Positions 8,871 through 17,226 of a DNA stretch of 64,000 bases are shown here, in pieces. The notes under the pieces were generated by a model that did no database searches, was not told the DNA's origin, and was given only the letters and a program-made list of their open reading frames with translations. The stretch's first letter is position 1; each line of letters starts with the position of its first letter. The stretch is from NCBI GenBank assembly GCA_019510435.1, contig JAEKKJ010000010.1:62001-126000 (forward strand), in the 5' to 3' direction. This stretch comes from Caulobacterales bacterium. GTDB taxonomy: Bacteria > Pseudomonadota > Alphaproteobacteria > Caulobacterales > Caulobacteraceae. Position numbers and translations under genes: made by a program.

Positions 8871-11315
8871 TCAGCTCTCGTCGTCGCCGATCGGCATGCC
8901 GGGCGGCGCTTCGGGCCGGCGCTTGGGCTGGGCGAGCACACGGGCCAGTTCGACCTTGTCGGTCAGCAGGGCCGCCAGGCTGAGGCGGTGCGCGCGCTCG
9001 GCCGGATCGGCGCCGGGCTGGGCCTTCAGCTTCGCCGCCAGGTCCGCCAGGCGCTGGTCGATCAGCTCGCGCGCCTCGGCCGGGACATCCGGCCGGCGGG
9101 CCGCGGCCGCAAGCTCAAGCGCGGTGCGGGTCTGCACCCGGCGGGCGATCTCGGCGAGCCGGCCCGGCGCCGGGCTGAAGGCCTGGGCGACCAGTTGGCC
9201 CACCACCTCGTCCACGCCGGGCTGCCCCGGGTCTCGCCGATGCTGGTCCACCAGGCGCGCCAGGCGCGGCGGCGACAGCAGCGCATCCAGCACCAGGCTC
9301 GCGCCCACGTCCGCGGCGGCGAGGCTGTCGAACACCGGCCCGCCCGCGCCCTCGAATACCTCAATCTCGTACTGGCGGTCGGTGTCGCCCGACTGGCCCG
9401 ACGAGAGCAGCGGGATCAGGGCCTCGGGCGTATCGAGCTCGGCCGGCGCCATGGCCGCCAGCAGGCCGGCGAGCGCGGCGCGCTGCTGGTCGGCCGGGAC
9501 GACCTTCGCGGTCATGGCCGCATCGCCCTTGACCGCATAGCTGAAGTCGACGCCGCCCAGCACCTTGGCCGCCGCCTCCAACTGGTAGCGGTGGAGCAGA
9601 TAGATCGGCACGAACTTGCGCTTCAGCGCCTGGGCCGCCTCGCCGGGGCGCAGAGCCTGCGGGCCGAAGCGGTCCAGCGCCACGCGCCGCACCTGCATCA
9701 GCCGGGCGAGCTCGGTGACCGGATCGGCGCCGTCGTCCCAGATCGCCGCATGCGGCTGGCCGGTCGAGACCGCGCGCGCGTCCTGGTCGGTCACATAGCG
9801 CAGGCTCGCCTGCGCCTTCGCCGCCTTGGCCGTGGGATCGCCGTCGCCGTAGAGCCAGTCCACCAGGAAGCGGTCCCAGGCGCCCACGCCCACGCCATAG
9901 GCGTCGCTGAGGTCGACCTGGCCGCCGGTCAGCTTCACCCGCGGCGGGGGGTAGTCCATCACCGAGGCGCGGTCCTGGGACGAGGCGGCGAAGTTGTGGG
10001 CAAAGCCCAGCGAGTGGCCCACCTCGTGCGCCGCCAGCTGGCGCAGGCGGGCGAGGGACACCTGGATCGGATCGTTCGGGCCGCCCTGGCCGTCCTGGCC
10101 CGCGCCCACCAAGCCCTCGAAGATCAGCATGTCCTGACGGACCCGCAGGGCGCCCAGCAGCACCGAGCCCTTGACGATCTCGCCGGTGCGCGGATCGACG
10201 ATGGACTGGCCGTAGGACCAGCCGCGGGTGGCGCGGTCCACCCAGTTGATGACGTTGTAGCGGACGTCCAGCGGGTCGGCGCCCTCGGGCAGGATCTCCA
10301 CCCGGTAGGCGTCCTTGTAGCCGGCCGCCTCGAACGCGGCGGCCCACCAGGACGCGCCTTCGCGCAGGGCCGAGCGGATCGGCTCGGGCGCGGCGCGGTC
10401 CACATAGAAGACGATGGGTTGCTTTACCGGCGAGACCGCCGCGGCCGGGTCGGTCTTCTCCAGCCGGAAGCGGTGGGCCAGCCGCTGGACCACGTCCTTG
10501 TCCAGCGGCGCGGCGTAGTCGAGCACGATGTTGTCGAAGGCGCCGGAGCGCGGGTCGAACGGGCGCGGCTGGTACCCGGGCTCCGGCAGCTTCACCAGGC
10601 TGTGGCGCACCACCAGGGTCACCACGCGCGGTTCGGGCGCGATGTTGCGGACCTCCGGGCCGGGCGTGTCGGAGGCGTAGGTCTGGATCGCCTCGAACTC
10701 GACGTTCTGCGGGAACACCTTCACCGCGCCGACGTCCACCAGGGAAAGGTCGGCCACCGGCTTGTAGCCCGGCTCGCCCCCCTGTTTCAGGGCGTCGGCC
10801 ACGCCCAGCACGTCGCGGGTCAGGAAGCCCGCGAGGTCGACCAGCAGCCGCCCGTCCGGCGTGGTCCCCGCGATCTGGCCGGTCCAGACCACCGAGGTGG
10901 CGAAGGCGTCGCGAGCGGCGGCCTGTTCGGCGGCGGGCGCGCCGGCGGCGCGGAACCGCGGGTTCTCGAACTCGGCCAGGACCTTGGGCCCCACGCGGCG
11001 GAAGACGAGCACCTGGGTGTCGCCCAGCTTGGCGCGGTCCAGGCCCACGGGCGCCGAGCCGAGGCCGGTCTTCAGCGCCGAGACATAGAGGTAGCGCCCG
11101 GCGACCCCGTCCGGCCCAGGCGCGGGCAGGGCCACCAGGATCCGGCCCTTGGCGGCGTCGGCATAGACCGGGACCAGCCCCTCCTGGCGCGCCAGCCCGG
11201 CCAGCACGTCCGGCGGCGCGGCGTCCTTCGCCGCCCACGCAGGCACGGGTCCCGCCAGCACCGCCCACATCACTGCGCAGCCTGCGCTGGCCCACAAACG
11301 CGTCTTCACTGGCAA
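8871..11315 (-). CDS. Secreted zinc-dependent metalloprotease (DUF5117/DUF4953 type)
   Basis: 814 residues with a cleavable signal peptide ending near AWA-AK. The zinc site is HEVGHSLGFAH at H430, a perfect HExxHxxGxxH metzincin-type motif. The N-terminal half (VGRYLYVSALKTGLGS, VVTLVVRHSLVKLP, IVFYVDRAAPEPIR) matches the large secreted peptidase family with DUF5117/5118 and DUF4953 domains. The C-terminal ~350 residues are helical. The likely site of action is the periplasm or outside the cell. The substrate is unknown. It is divergent from the MerR regulator with a 220-bp gap. Confidence 0.9.
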   Translation of the reverse strand: MPVKTRLWASAGCAVMWAVLAGPVPAWAAKDAAPPDVLAGLARQEGLVPVYADAAKGRILVALPAPGPDGVAGRYLYVSALKTGLGSAPVGLDRAKLGDTQVLVFRRVGPKVLAEFENPRFRAAGAPAAEQAAARDAFATSVVWTGQIAGTTPDGRLLVDLAGFLTRDVLGVADALKQGGEPGYKPVADLSLVDVGAVKVFPQNVEFEAIQTYASDTPGPEVRNIAPEPRVVTLVVRHSLVKLPEPGYQPRPFDPRSGAFDNIVLDYAAPLDKDVVQRLAHRFRLEKTDPAAAVSPVKQPIVFYVDRAAPEPIRSALREGASWWAAAFEAAGYKDAYRVEILPEGADPLDVRYNVINWVDRATRGWSYGQSIVDPRTGEIVKGSVLLGALRVRQDMLIFEGLVGAGQDGQGGPNDPIQVSLARLRQLAAHEVGHSLGFAHNFAASSQDRASVMDYPPPRVKLTGGQVDLSDAYGVGVGAWDRFLVDWLYGDGDPTAKAAKAQASLRYVTDQDARAVSTGQPHAAIWDDGADPVTELARLMQVRRVALDRFGPQALRPGEAAQALKRKFVPIYLLHRYQLEAAAKVLGGVDFSYAVKGDAAMTAKVVPADQQRAALAGLLAAMAPAELDTPEALIPLLSSGQSGDTDRQYEIEVFEGAGGPVFDSLAAADVGASLVLDALLSPPRLARLVDQHRRDPGQPGVDEVVGQLVAQAFSPAPGRLAEIARRVQTRTALELAAAARRPDVPAEARELIDQRLADLAAKLKAQPGADPAERAHRLSLAALLTDKVELARVLAQPKRRPEAPPGMPIGDDES

Positions 11316-11475
11316 CCCCCGATCGAGCGAAGGCGCACCCTAGTCACCGGATCGGGTCGTATCCAGTCGCGCCTGCGGACGGGGACAATGACGGGACAAT
11401 GTGGAGGTAACCGGTCACCTTACCAATGATCACTTAGGCGTGATCACCTAGCCCGCCTGACGCTGCGGCTATCCC

Positions 11476-11511
11476 TTGACGTAAACGGAAGCGAGGCGTT
11501 TACGCTGTCAA
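11476..11511 (+). promoter_or_regulatory. MerR-type promoter with 19-bp spacer and internal palindrome
   Basis: TTGACG (11476-11481) and TACGCT (11501-11506) are separated by 19 bp. The perfect arms GTAAACG (11481-11487) and CGTTTAC (11497-11503) flank a 9-nt centre within the spacer. An over-long spacer with a central dyad is the hallmark of promoters activated by MerR proteins, and the gene that follows at 11535 encodes one. This suggests autoregulation of the whole downstream operon. Confidence 0.75.
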
Positions 11512-11534
11512 TCAACGAAAAGACCCAAGGGAGG

Positions 11535-12008
11535 ATGACCATGCCCACGGACCTGCGGCGCCCGGCCCGGACCTATACGATCCGCCAGCTGTGCCTGGAG
11601 TTCAAATGCACCCCACGCGCCCTGCGCTTCTATGAGGATAAGGGGCTGCTCAATCCCGCCCGCGACGGGATGAACCGCGTCTATTCCTACAAGGACCGCG
11701 GCCGGCTGGTGCTGATCCTGCGCGGCAAGCGGGTGGGCCTGTCGCTGGCCGAGATCGGCGAGATCCTCGACCTCTACGACGCCGACGAGAGCGGCGCTCA
11801 GCAGGCGGCGCGGTCGCTGCGCAAGTTCCGCGAGCGGATCGTCGCCCTGGAGCAGCAGAAGCGCGACATCGACGAGGCCATCCGCGAGCTGCAGCGCGGC
11901 ATCGAGGCCATGGAGAAGCGCCTGACCGAGACCCGGCCCGACCTCCTGCCCCGCGCCGCCGACTACGACCAGGTGCTGCGCCGCCAGCTGGACGGGGCGG
12001 AGGCGTAA
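11535..12008 (+). CDS. MerR-family transcriptional regulator
   Basis: 157 residues. The N-terminal winged helix reads YTIRQLCLEFKCTPRALRFYEDKGLL, followed by the wing (MNRVYSYKDRGRL) and the GKRVGLSLAEIGEIL helix. Residues ~95-130 form the dimerising coiled coil. There is no C-terminal Cys pattern for metal sensing. Linkage to an acyl-CoA dehydrogenase resembles the LiuR-type regulators of branched-chain or fatty acid catabolism, where an acyl-CoA is the likely effector (inference). A consensus MerR promoter lies 24 bp upstream. ATG 11541 (MPTDLRRP) is an alternative start. Confidence 0.92.
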   Translation: MTMPTDLRRPARTYTIRQLCLEFKCTPRALRFYEDKGLLNPARDGMNRVYSYKDRGRLVLILRGKRVGLSLAEIGEILDLYDADESGAQQAARSLRKFRERIVALEQQKRDIDEAIRELQRGIEAMEKRLTETRPDLLPRAADYDQVLRRQLDGAEA

Positions 12009-12074
12009 GACCGCCCCTGCGCAAGCGGGGGAAGCTGGGCTAAACCTCACGGCATCTGCCTTTCCGGAGCCCCC

Positions 12075-13859
12075 ATGACCTACCAGGCCCCCGTCCGGGA
12101 CTACGCCTTCCTGTTGCGCGACGTGCTGCAGCTGGAGCGCTACGCCAACCTGTCCGCCTTCGCCGACGCCTCCATGGACACCGTGGACGCGATCCTGGAG
12201 GAGGCGGGCAAGTTCACCTCCGAGGTGCTGGCGCCGCTGAACCCCGTCGGCGACAAGCAGGGCTGCGCCTGGAGCCCCGACTTCTCGGTCAAGACGCCGG
12301 ACGGGTTCAAGGACGCCTACGCCCAGCTGGTGGCCGGGGGCTGGCCCGCCCTGGGCTCGGACCCGGCGTTCGGGGGCCAGGGGCTGCCGCACGTGGTCAA
12401 TGTGGCGTTCTCGGAGATGAGCTCCTCGGCCAACATGGCCTTCTCCATGTACCCGGGCCTGACCCACGGGGCCTATTCGGCGATCCTGGAGGGCGGCAGC
12501 GACGAGCAGAAGGCGCTCTACCTGCCCAAGCTAGCCTCGTTCCAGTGGGCCGGCACCATGAACCTGACCGAGCCGCACTGCGGCACCGACCTCGGCCTCC
12601 TGCGCACCAAGGCGGTCCCGCAGGGCGACGGGACCTACCGGATCACGGGGCAGAAGATCTGGATTTCCGGCGGCGAGCAGGACCTGACCGAGAACATCGT
12701 CCACCTGGTGCTGGCGCGGATCGAGGGCGCGCCCATGGGCACCCGCGGCATCAGCCTCTTCATCGTGCCGAAGTTCATTCCCGACGCGGACGGCAATCCG
12801 GGGGCGCGCAATTCGGTCAAGTGCCTGGGCCTGGAAGAGAAGATGGGCATCCACGGCAACGCCACCTGCGTGATCAGCCACGAGGAGGCCACCGGCTGGC
12901 TGATCGGCGAGGAGAACCGCGGCCTCAACCTGATGTTCGTGATGATGAACGAGGCGCGGCTGGGCGTGGGCCTGCAGGGCATCGCCCAGGCCGAGGCCGC
13001 CTACCAGGCCGCCGCCGCCTTCGCCAAGGACCGGCTGCAGGGCCGCTCGCTCACCGGCCCGAAGAATCCGGACGGCCCCGCCGACCCGATCATCGTCCAC
13101 CCGGACGTGCGGCGCATGCTGATGGACGCCAGGGCGATCGTCGAAGGCGGCCGCGCCTTCATGGCCTGGACCGCCCTGCACGGCGACCTCAGCCACGCCA
13201 GCCCCGACGAGGCCGTGCGCCAGAAGGGCCGCGACTACATGGGGCTGATGACCCCGGTGGTGAAGGCGTTCCTGACCGACCGCGGCTTCCAGGTGTGCTC
13301 CGACGCCATGCAGGTGCACGGCGGGTCGGGCTTCACCGAGCACTTCGCGGCCAGCCAGTACCTGCGCGACGTGCGCATCGCCCTGATCTACGAGGGGACC
13401 AACGGGGTGCAGGCCCTGGACCTGGTGGGCCGCAAGCTGGCCGCCGACGGCGGGCGCGCGGTGATGAGCTTCTTCGCCGAGCTGGACGCCTTCGTGGAGG
13501 GCGAGACCGACGCGGCCATGAAACCCTTCACCGATCCCCTGGCCAAGGCCAAGGGCGAGCTGCAGGAGGCGACCCTGTGGCTGATGCAGAACGGCCTGGC
13601 CAACCCCGACAACGCAGGCGCGGCCTCCACCGACTACCTGCACCTCTTCGGGCTGACGGCTCTGGCCTATATGTGGGCGCTGCAGGCCAAGGCGGCCTTG
13701 GCGCGGATCGCGGCGGGGGACAGCGATCCCTTCTATGACCGCAAGGTCACGGTCGGCCGCTATTACGTCGAACGCGTGCTGCCCGAGACCGCCAGCCGGC
13801 TTGCCAAGCTGAAGGCCGGCGCCGATCTGATGATGAAGCTGCCCGCCGAGGCGTTCTGA
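12075..13859 (+). CDS. Acyl-CoA dehydrogenase with extended C-terminal domain
   Basis: 594 residues, the long acyl-CoA dehydrogenase subfamily that includes DmdC (3-methylmercaptopropionyl-CoA dehydrogenase). FAD-binding and substrate blocks include NLTEPHCGTDLG and KIWISGGEQDL. The catalytic base is in IYEGTNGVQALDL, at E440. Residues ~470-590 form the extra C-terminal helical domain. It oxidises an acyl-CoA to the enoyl-CoA, passing electrons to ETF. It is probably cotranscribed with the upstream MerR regulator and the downstream OsmC protein. The exact chain specificity cannot be read from sequence; a medium-chain or methylthio substrate is possible. Confidence 0.92.
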   Translation: MTYQAPVRDYAFLLRDVLQLERYANLSAFADASMDTVDAILEEAGKFTSEVLAPLNPVGDKQGCAWSPDFSVKTPDGFKDAYAQLVAGGWPALGSDPAFGGQGLPHVVNVAFSEMSSSANMAFSMYPGLTHGAYSAILEGGSDEQKALYLPKLASFQWAGTMNLTEPHCGTDLGLLRTKAVPQGDGTYRITGQKIWISGGEQDLTENIVHLVLARIEGAPMGTRGISLFIVPKFIPDADGNPGARNSVKCLGLEEKMGIHGNATCVISHEEATGWLIGEENRGLNLMFVMMNEARLGVGLQGIAQAEAAYQAAAAFAKDRLQGRSLTGPKNPDGPADPIIVHPDVRRMLMDARAIVEGGRAFMAWTALHGDLSHASPDEAVRQKGRDYMGLMTPVVKAFLTDRGFQVCSDAMQVHGGSGFTEHFAASQYLRDVRIALIYEGTNGVQALDLVGRKLAADGGRAVMSFFAELDAFVEGETDAAMKPFTDPLAKAKGELQEATLWLMQNGLANPDNAGAASTDYLHLFGLTALAYMWALQAKAALARIAAGDSDPFYDRKVTVGRYYVERVLPETASRLAKLKAGADLMMKLPAEAF

Positions 13860-13872
13860 CCGGGAGAGACCC

Positions 13873-14340
13873 GTGGCCGAGTACCGCGCGACCATCGAAT
13901 GGAGCCTGGAGCCGGGGGGCGACTTCCTGAAGGGCCGCTACAGCCGCGGCCATACGGTGAGCTTCGCCGAGCATGTGGTGCCCGCCACCGCCTCGGCCCA
14001 CGTGGTCGGCAAGTGGGCCGCGCCCGGCGCAGTCGACCCCGAGGAGATGTTCGTCGCCTCGCTGTCGAACTGCCACATGCTGACCTTCCTGCACATGGCG
14101 CGGCTGGCCGGCTTCGTGGTCACCCACTACCGCGACGCGGCGGTGGGCGTGATGGAGAAGACGCCTGAGGGCCGGATGGCGGTCACCCGCGTCACCCTGC
14201 ATCCGGAGATCACCTACGAAGGCCGCCGGCCCACATCTGGCGAGCGCGACCACCTGCACCACCAGGCCCACGAGGAGTGCTTCATCGCCAATTCGGTGAA
14301 GACTGAGGTGACCGTCGAGGAGCGGGAGCCGGTGGCGTAG
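13873..14340 (+). CDS. OsmC-family protein
   Basis: 155 residues from a GTG start, 13 bases after the dehydrogenase stop, with GGGAGA just upstream. The OsmC/Ohr fold is shown by the helix FVASLSNCHMLTFLHMA, with the first redox cysteine, and by EECFIANSVKTEV, with the second. Such proteins reduce organic or fatty-acid hydroperoxides. Placement behind an acyl-CoA dehydrogenase fits protection from lipid peroxides formed during fatty acid oxidation (inference). Confidence 0.9.
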   Translation: MAEYRATIEWSLEPGGDFLKGRYSRGHTVSFAEHVVPATASAHVVGKWAAPGAVDPEEMFVASLSNCHMLTFLHMARLAGFVVTHYRDAAVGVMEKTPEGRMAVTRVTLHPEITYEGRRPTSGERDHLHHQAHEECFIANSVKTEVTVEEREPVA

Positions 14341-14465
14341 ATCGCGTCATTTGAGGGTTTGCGGAGCCTGGTCCAGCTTCGCGCATTATCATTTCATCGC
14401 TGACCGGCAACCGGGCGTCGGCGCCTGAGAGACAGTGTGTGCTCCCGCCTCACCAGGGAGCGCTC

Positions 14466-14693
14466 ATGCCTCGCTTTTTCTTCGACGTTCACGACGGCTC
14501 TTCCAGCATTGACGACGATGGCACCGAGCTGCCGGACGAGGCCGCGGCCCGCCGCGCCGCGGCTGAGCTCGCGGGTCGCATGCTCGCCGACGAGGCAGAC
14601 AAGTTCTGGGACGGCGACAAGTGGTGCGTGGACGTCCGCGACGAGCGGGGCGGGAAGCTCTTCGGCCTCACATTCATGGCGACGGGCCCTTAA
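14466..14693 (+). CDS. DUF6894-like small protein
   Basis: 75 residues, from the ATG that follows AGGGAGCGCTC. The pattern PRFFFDVHDG, then DDGTELPDEAAARRAAAELA and WCVDVRDERG, matches the short DUF6894 family, which is common in Alphaproteobacteria and of unknown function. It is cytoplasmic, with no signal. It stands alone between the OsmC operon and the small envelope genes. Confidence 0.82.
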   Translation: MPRFFFDVHDGSSSIDDDGTELPDEAAARRAAAELAGRMLADEADKFWDGDKWCVDVRDERGGKLFGLTFMATGP

Positions 14694-14740
14694 CGCCGGC
14701 CAGCCAGCCCCCAGGCTGCGGCGCGATCCACCTTCAGCGA

Positions 14741-14788
14741 CCAAGCTTCACTTTTGCCAAGCTTCGCTTTTGCCAAGCTTCACTTTTG
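14741..14788. repeat. Three tandem 16-bp units
   Basis: CCAAGCTTCACTTTTG is repeated three times without a gap; the middle copy differs by one base (CGC for CAC). It lies upstream of the glycine-zipper protein gene and is AT-rich compared with its surroundings. Confidence 0.95.
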
Positions 14789-14853
14789 TCTGCATCCCGA
14801 CAGAGCCTGGTGCGTTACAGTCCCCGGGACGTAACCGGAGCCATTCGAACGCC

Positions 14854-15219
14854 ATGCGCAAGACCCTGACCTATGCGGGCCTCGCCGCCTTGATCGCCCT
14901 GCCGCTTGTGGCTGGTCCGACGGACGCCAGCGCTTCGTGCCAGAGCCGCAAGACGACCGGCACGATCCTGGGCGGCGTCGGCGGCGCCCTGATCGGCAAC
15001 TCCATCTCCCACGGCGGGGGCGGGGCGGTGATCGGCGGCCTCGGCGGCGCGGTTGTCGGCCACCAGATCGGCAAGAGCGGCTGCCGCCACGTGGCCTACT
15101 ACCGGACGAGCCACACGCGCTATTCGCACAACGACCGCTACGGCCATCCGACCCGCAAGGTCTATTACGACCAGTACGGCAACCCGGTCGGCTCCGAGCC
15201 GGCGTACGCGCGCCGATGA
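14854..15219 (+). CDS. Glycine-zipper envelope protein
   Basis: 121 residues. The signal peptide (MRKTLTYAGLAALIALPLVAG) ends near ASA. Then come two glycine-zipper hairpin segments, GTILGGVGGALIGNSI and GAVIGGLGGAVVGHQIG, as in the Rick_17kDa/glycine-zipper 2TM family. The tail is rich in His and Tyr. It is probably an outer-membrane or periplasmic protein affecting envelope integrity. Its TGA overlaps the ATG of the next gene (ATGA), so the two are coupled. Confidence 0.82.
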   Translation: MRKTLTYAGLAALIALPLVAGPTDASASCQSRKTTGTILGGVGGALIGNSISHGGGGAVIGGLGGAVVGHQIGKSGCRHVAYYRTSHTRYSHNDRYGHPTRKVYYDQYGNPVGSEPAYARR

Positions 15220-15680
15220 GCGGCAAGCCCCTCGCTGCGGCGCTGATGGCGGCCGCGGCGCTGGGCGCCTGCGCCAAGACGGCGTCGGCGCCCGCCTCCA
15301 ACGGCAGCATCTGCGCCAACTTCAAGCTGGCCAACGCCGGCGTCGCGCCCGGCGCGCCCGAGGGCGCGGCCACGGTGGACGAGTGCGTCCGCCGCTGGGC
15401 CTACAGCCTTGCCACCTCCCGCGATCCGGCGGAATCGGTCGCCGAGGCCGCGACGGTGGCCTGCAGCACGGCCCTGGTCCGCTGGAACCAGGCCGCGGTG
15501 GCCCAGCCCGACGGCGCCGACGAGTCCGCCAGCCTGATCACTGGCCAGCCCACCAATCCGCTGGCCGAGCACAACGCCTTCGCCCACAGCCGCGCCCTGC
15601 TCTACGTGGTCCAGGCCCGCGCGGGGAACTGCCCCGCCCCGCCGGCGAAGGACGGCCGGCCCGAGGGCGTGGTCGGTTAG
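15216..15680 (+). CDS. Hypothetical lipoprotein
   Basis: 154 residues, with a short hydrophobic N-terminus and a lipobox-like LGACAKT, so probably membrane-anchored. Further cysteines (SICANF, DECVRR, VACSTAL, GNCPAP) could form disulfides in the periplasm. ATG overlaps the stop of the glycine-zipper gene. The 3' end overlaps the convergent vsr gene by four bases (TTAG). I do not recognise the family. Confidence 0.75.
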   Translation: MSGKPLAAALMAAAALGACAKTASAPASNGSICANFKLANAGVAPGAPEGAATVDECVRRWAYSLATSRDPAESVAEAATVACSTALVRWNQAAVAQPDGADESASLITGQPTNPLAEHNAFAHSRALLYVVQARAGNCPAPPAKDGRPEGVVG

Positions 15681-16105
15681 AGGTCGAGCAGCGCGCGCAG
15701 CCGGGTTTCCAGGGCCGCCGGGTCCTTGAGCTCGCACTCCCACAGCGTCTCGACCCGCCAGCCGGCCGCGCTGAGGGCTTCGCGGGTGCGGGCGTCGCGG
15801 GCGGCGTTGCGGCCGACCTTGGCCACCCAGTAGTCGCGGTTCTGCTTCGGCACCCGCGCGCCGCGGGCGCAGTCGTGGCCGTGCCAGAAGCAGCCGTGGA
15901 CGAACAGGGCCAGGCGCCGGCCCGGCAGCACGATGTCGGGCTTTCCCGGCAGGTCGGCGCGATGCAGCCGGTAGCGGGCGCCCAGCCGGGTCAGGGCCTT
16001 GCGCACCACCAGCTCGGGCGTGGTGTTTCGCGCCTTCACCCGCCGCATGACGGCGGAGCGCTTCTCCGGCCCGTAGACGTCGGTGCCGGAGCCGCCGCCG
16101 CTCAC
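15677..16105 (-). CDS. vsr: Very-short-patch repair endonuclease (Vsr)
   Basis: 142 residues, normal Vsr length. Conserved blocks are [15 protein letters not shown], the catalytic-Asp segment [26 protein letters not shown] and the final WECELKD. Vsr nicks next to T:G mismatches created by deamination of 5-methylcytosine. No cytosine methyltransferase is in the window, so its usual partner is absent locally. It starts within the last bases of the cysteine synthase gene (4-bp overlap), making an unusual cysK-vsr operon. Confidence 0.93.
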   Translation of the reverse strand: MSGGGSGTDVYGPEKRSAVMRRVKARNTTPELVVRKALTRLGARYRLHRADLPGKPDIVLPGRRLALFVHGCFWHGHDCARGARVPKQNRDYWVAKVGRNAARDARTREALSAAGWRVETLWECELKDPAALETRLRALLDL

Positions 16106-17091
16106 AGCCCGTCGAACAGCGCCGTGGAGATGTAGCGCTCGGCGAAGCTGGGGATGATGGCCACGACCAGCTTGCCGGCCATGTCGTCGCGGCTGGCGAT
16201 CTCGAAGGCCGCGGTCAGGGCCGCGCCGGAGGAGATGCCCACCGGGATGCCCTCCTCCCGCGCCACGCGCCGGGCCATGGCGAAGCTGTCGTCGTTGGAG
16301 ACCTGCACCACGTCGTCGATCACGCCCCGGTCCAGGATCGAGGGCACGAAGCCCGCCCCGATGCCCTGGATCTTGTGCGGGCCGGGCTGGCCGCCTGACA
16401 GGACGGGCGAGTTCTCAGGCTCCACGGCCACCATGCGCACCGATGGCTTGCGGGCCTTCAGCACCTGGCCGACGCCGGTGATGGTGCCGCCGGTGCCGAC
16501 GCCGGAGATCACCGCGTCGACCCGGCCCTCGGTGTCGTTCCAGATCTCCTCGGCGGTGGAGACCCGGTGGATCAGCGGGTTGGCGACATTGTCGAACTGC
16601 TGCGGCATCACCGCGCCGGGCGTCGCCTCGACGATCTCCTTGGCGCGGGCGACGGCGCCGGCCATGCCGCGTTCGGCCGGGGTCAGCTCCAGGTTGGCGC
16701 CCAGCAGGAGCAGCATCTTGCGCCGCTCCATGGACATGCTCTCGGGCATCACCAGGGTCAGCTTGTAGCCCTTGGCGGCGGCCACGAAGGCCAGGGCTAT
16801 GCCGGTGTTGCCCGACGTGGGCTCGACGATCAGGCCGCCCGGCTGCAGCACGCCCTTGGCCTCGAGGTACTCCACCATGGCCACGCCGATCCGGTCCTTG
16901 ACCGAGGCGATCGGGTTGAAGAACTCCAGCTTGGCCACGACCTCGGCCTTGGGCTTCAGGGCGGCGCTGAGGTGCGGCAGGCGCACCAGCGGCGTATCGC
17001 CCACCAGGTCGAGGATGGAATCGAAGATCCTGCCCCGGCCCGAGCGGCGGTAGCGCGCGGCGTCATAGGCCTTGTCGGGGGTCGCATCCAT
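16102..17091 (-). CDS. cysK: Cysteine synthase (O-acetylserine sulfhydrylase type)
   Basis: 329 residues from ATG 17091 ([10 protein letters not shown]). It is a fold type II PLP enzyme. The PLP lysine is in [11 protein letters not shown], the substrate loop is [12 protein letters not shown], and the phosphate-binding loop is [11 protein letters not shown]. It forms cysteine from O-acetylserine and sulfide. It lacks a CBS domain, which fits CysK/CysM rather than cystathionine beta-synthase. An upstream in-frame ATG at 17112 is less likely. Its stop overlaps the vsr start. Confidence 0.9.
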   Translation of the reverse strand: MDATPDKAYDAARYRRSGRGRIFDSILDLVGDTPLVRLPHLSAALKPKAEVVAKLEFFNPIASVKDRIGVAMVEYLEAKGVLQPGGLIVEPTSGNTGIALAFVAAAKGYKLTLVMPESMSMERRKMLLLLGANLELTPAERGMAGAVARAKEIVEATPGAVMPQQFDNVANPLIHRVSTAEEIWNDTEGRVDAVISGVGTGGTITGVGQVLKARKPSVRMVAVEPENSPVLSGGQPGPHKIQGIGAGFVPSILDRGVIDDVVQVSNDDSFAMARRVAREEGIPVGISSGAALTAAFEIASRDDMAGKLVVAIIPSFAERYISTALFDGL

Positions 17092-17226
17092 GTTGGTCTC
17101 TCGGCTTCTCAATCTGCCCTTGTGCCAGGGAACCTAGGCGTTCTGGCGGACGCTCGCCAGCGGCAGAACGCGGGCTCGCCGAATCCGGCTGACAGGGCGG
17201 GGGTGTCTGCGGCTAGTCTCAGTTGC

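Noticed and set aside
14437..14853. Longer start for the glycine-zipper protein
   Set aside because: The extension would run antiparallel in sense to the DUF6894 gene in another frame and through the 16-bp repeats. The signal peptide begins at ATG 14854.
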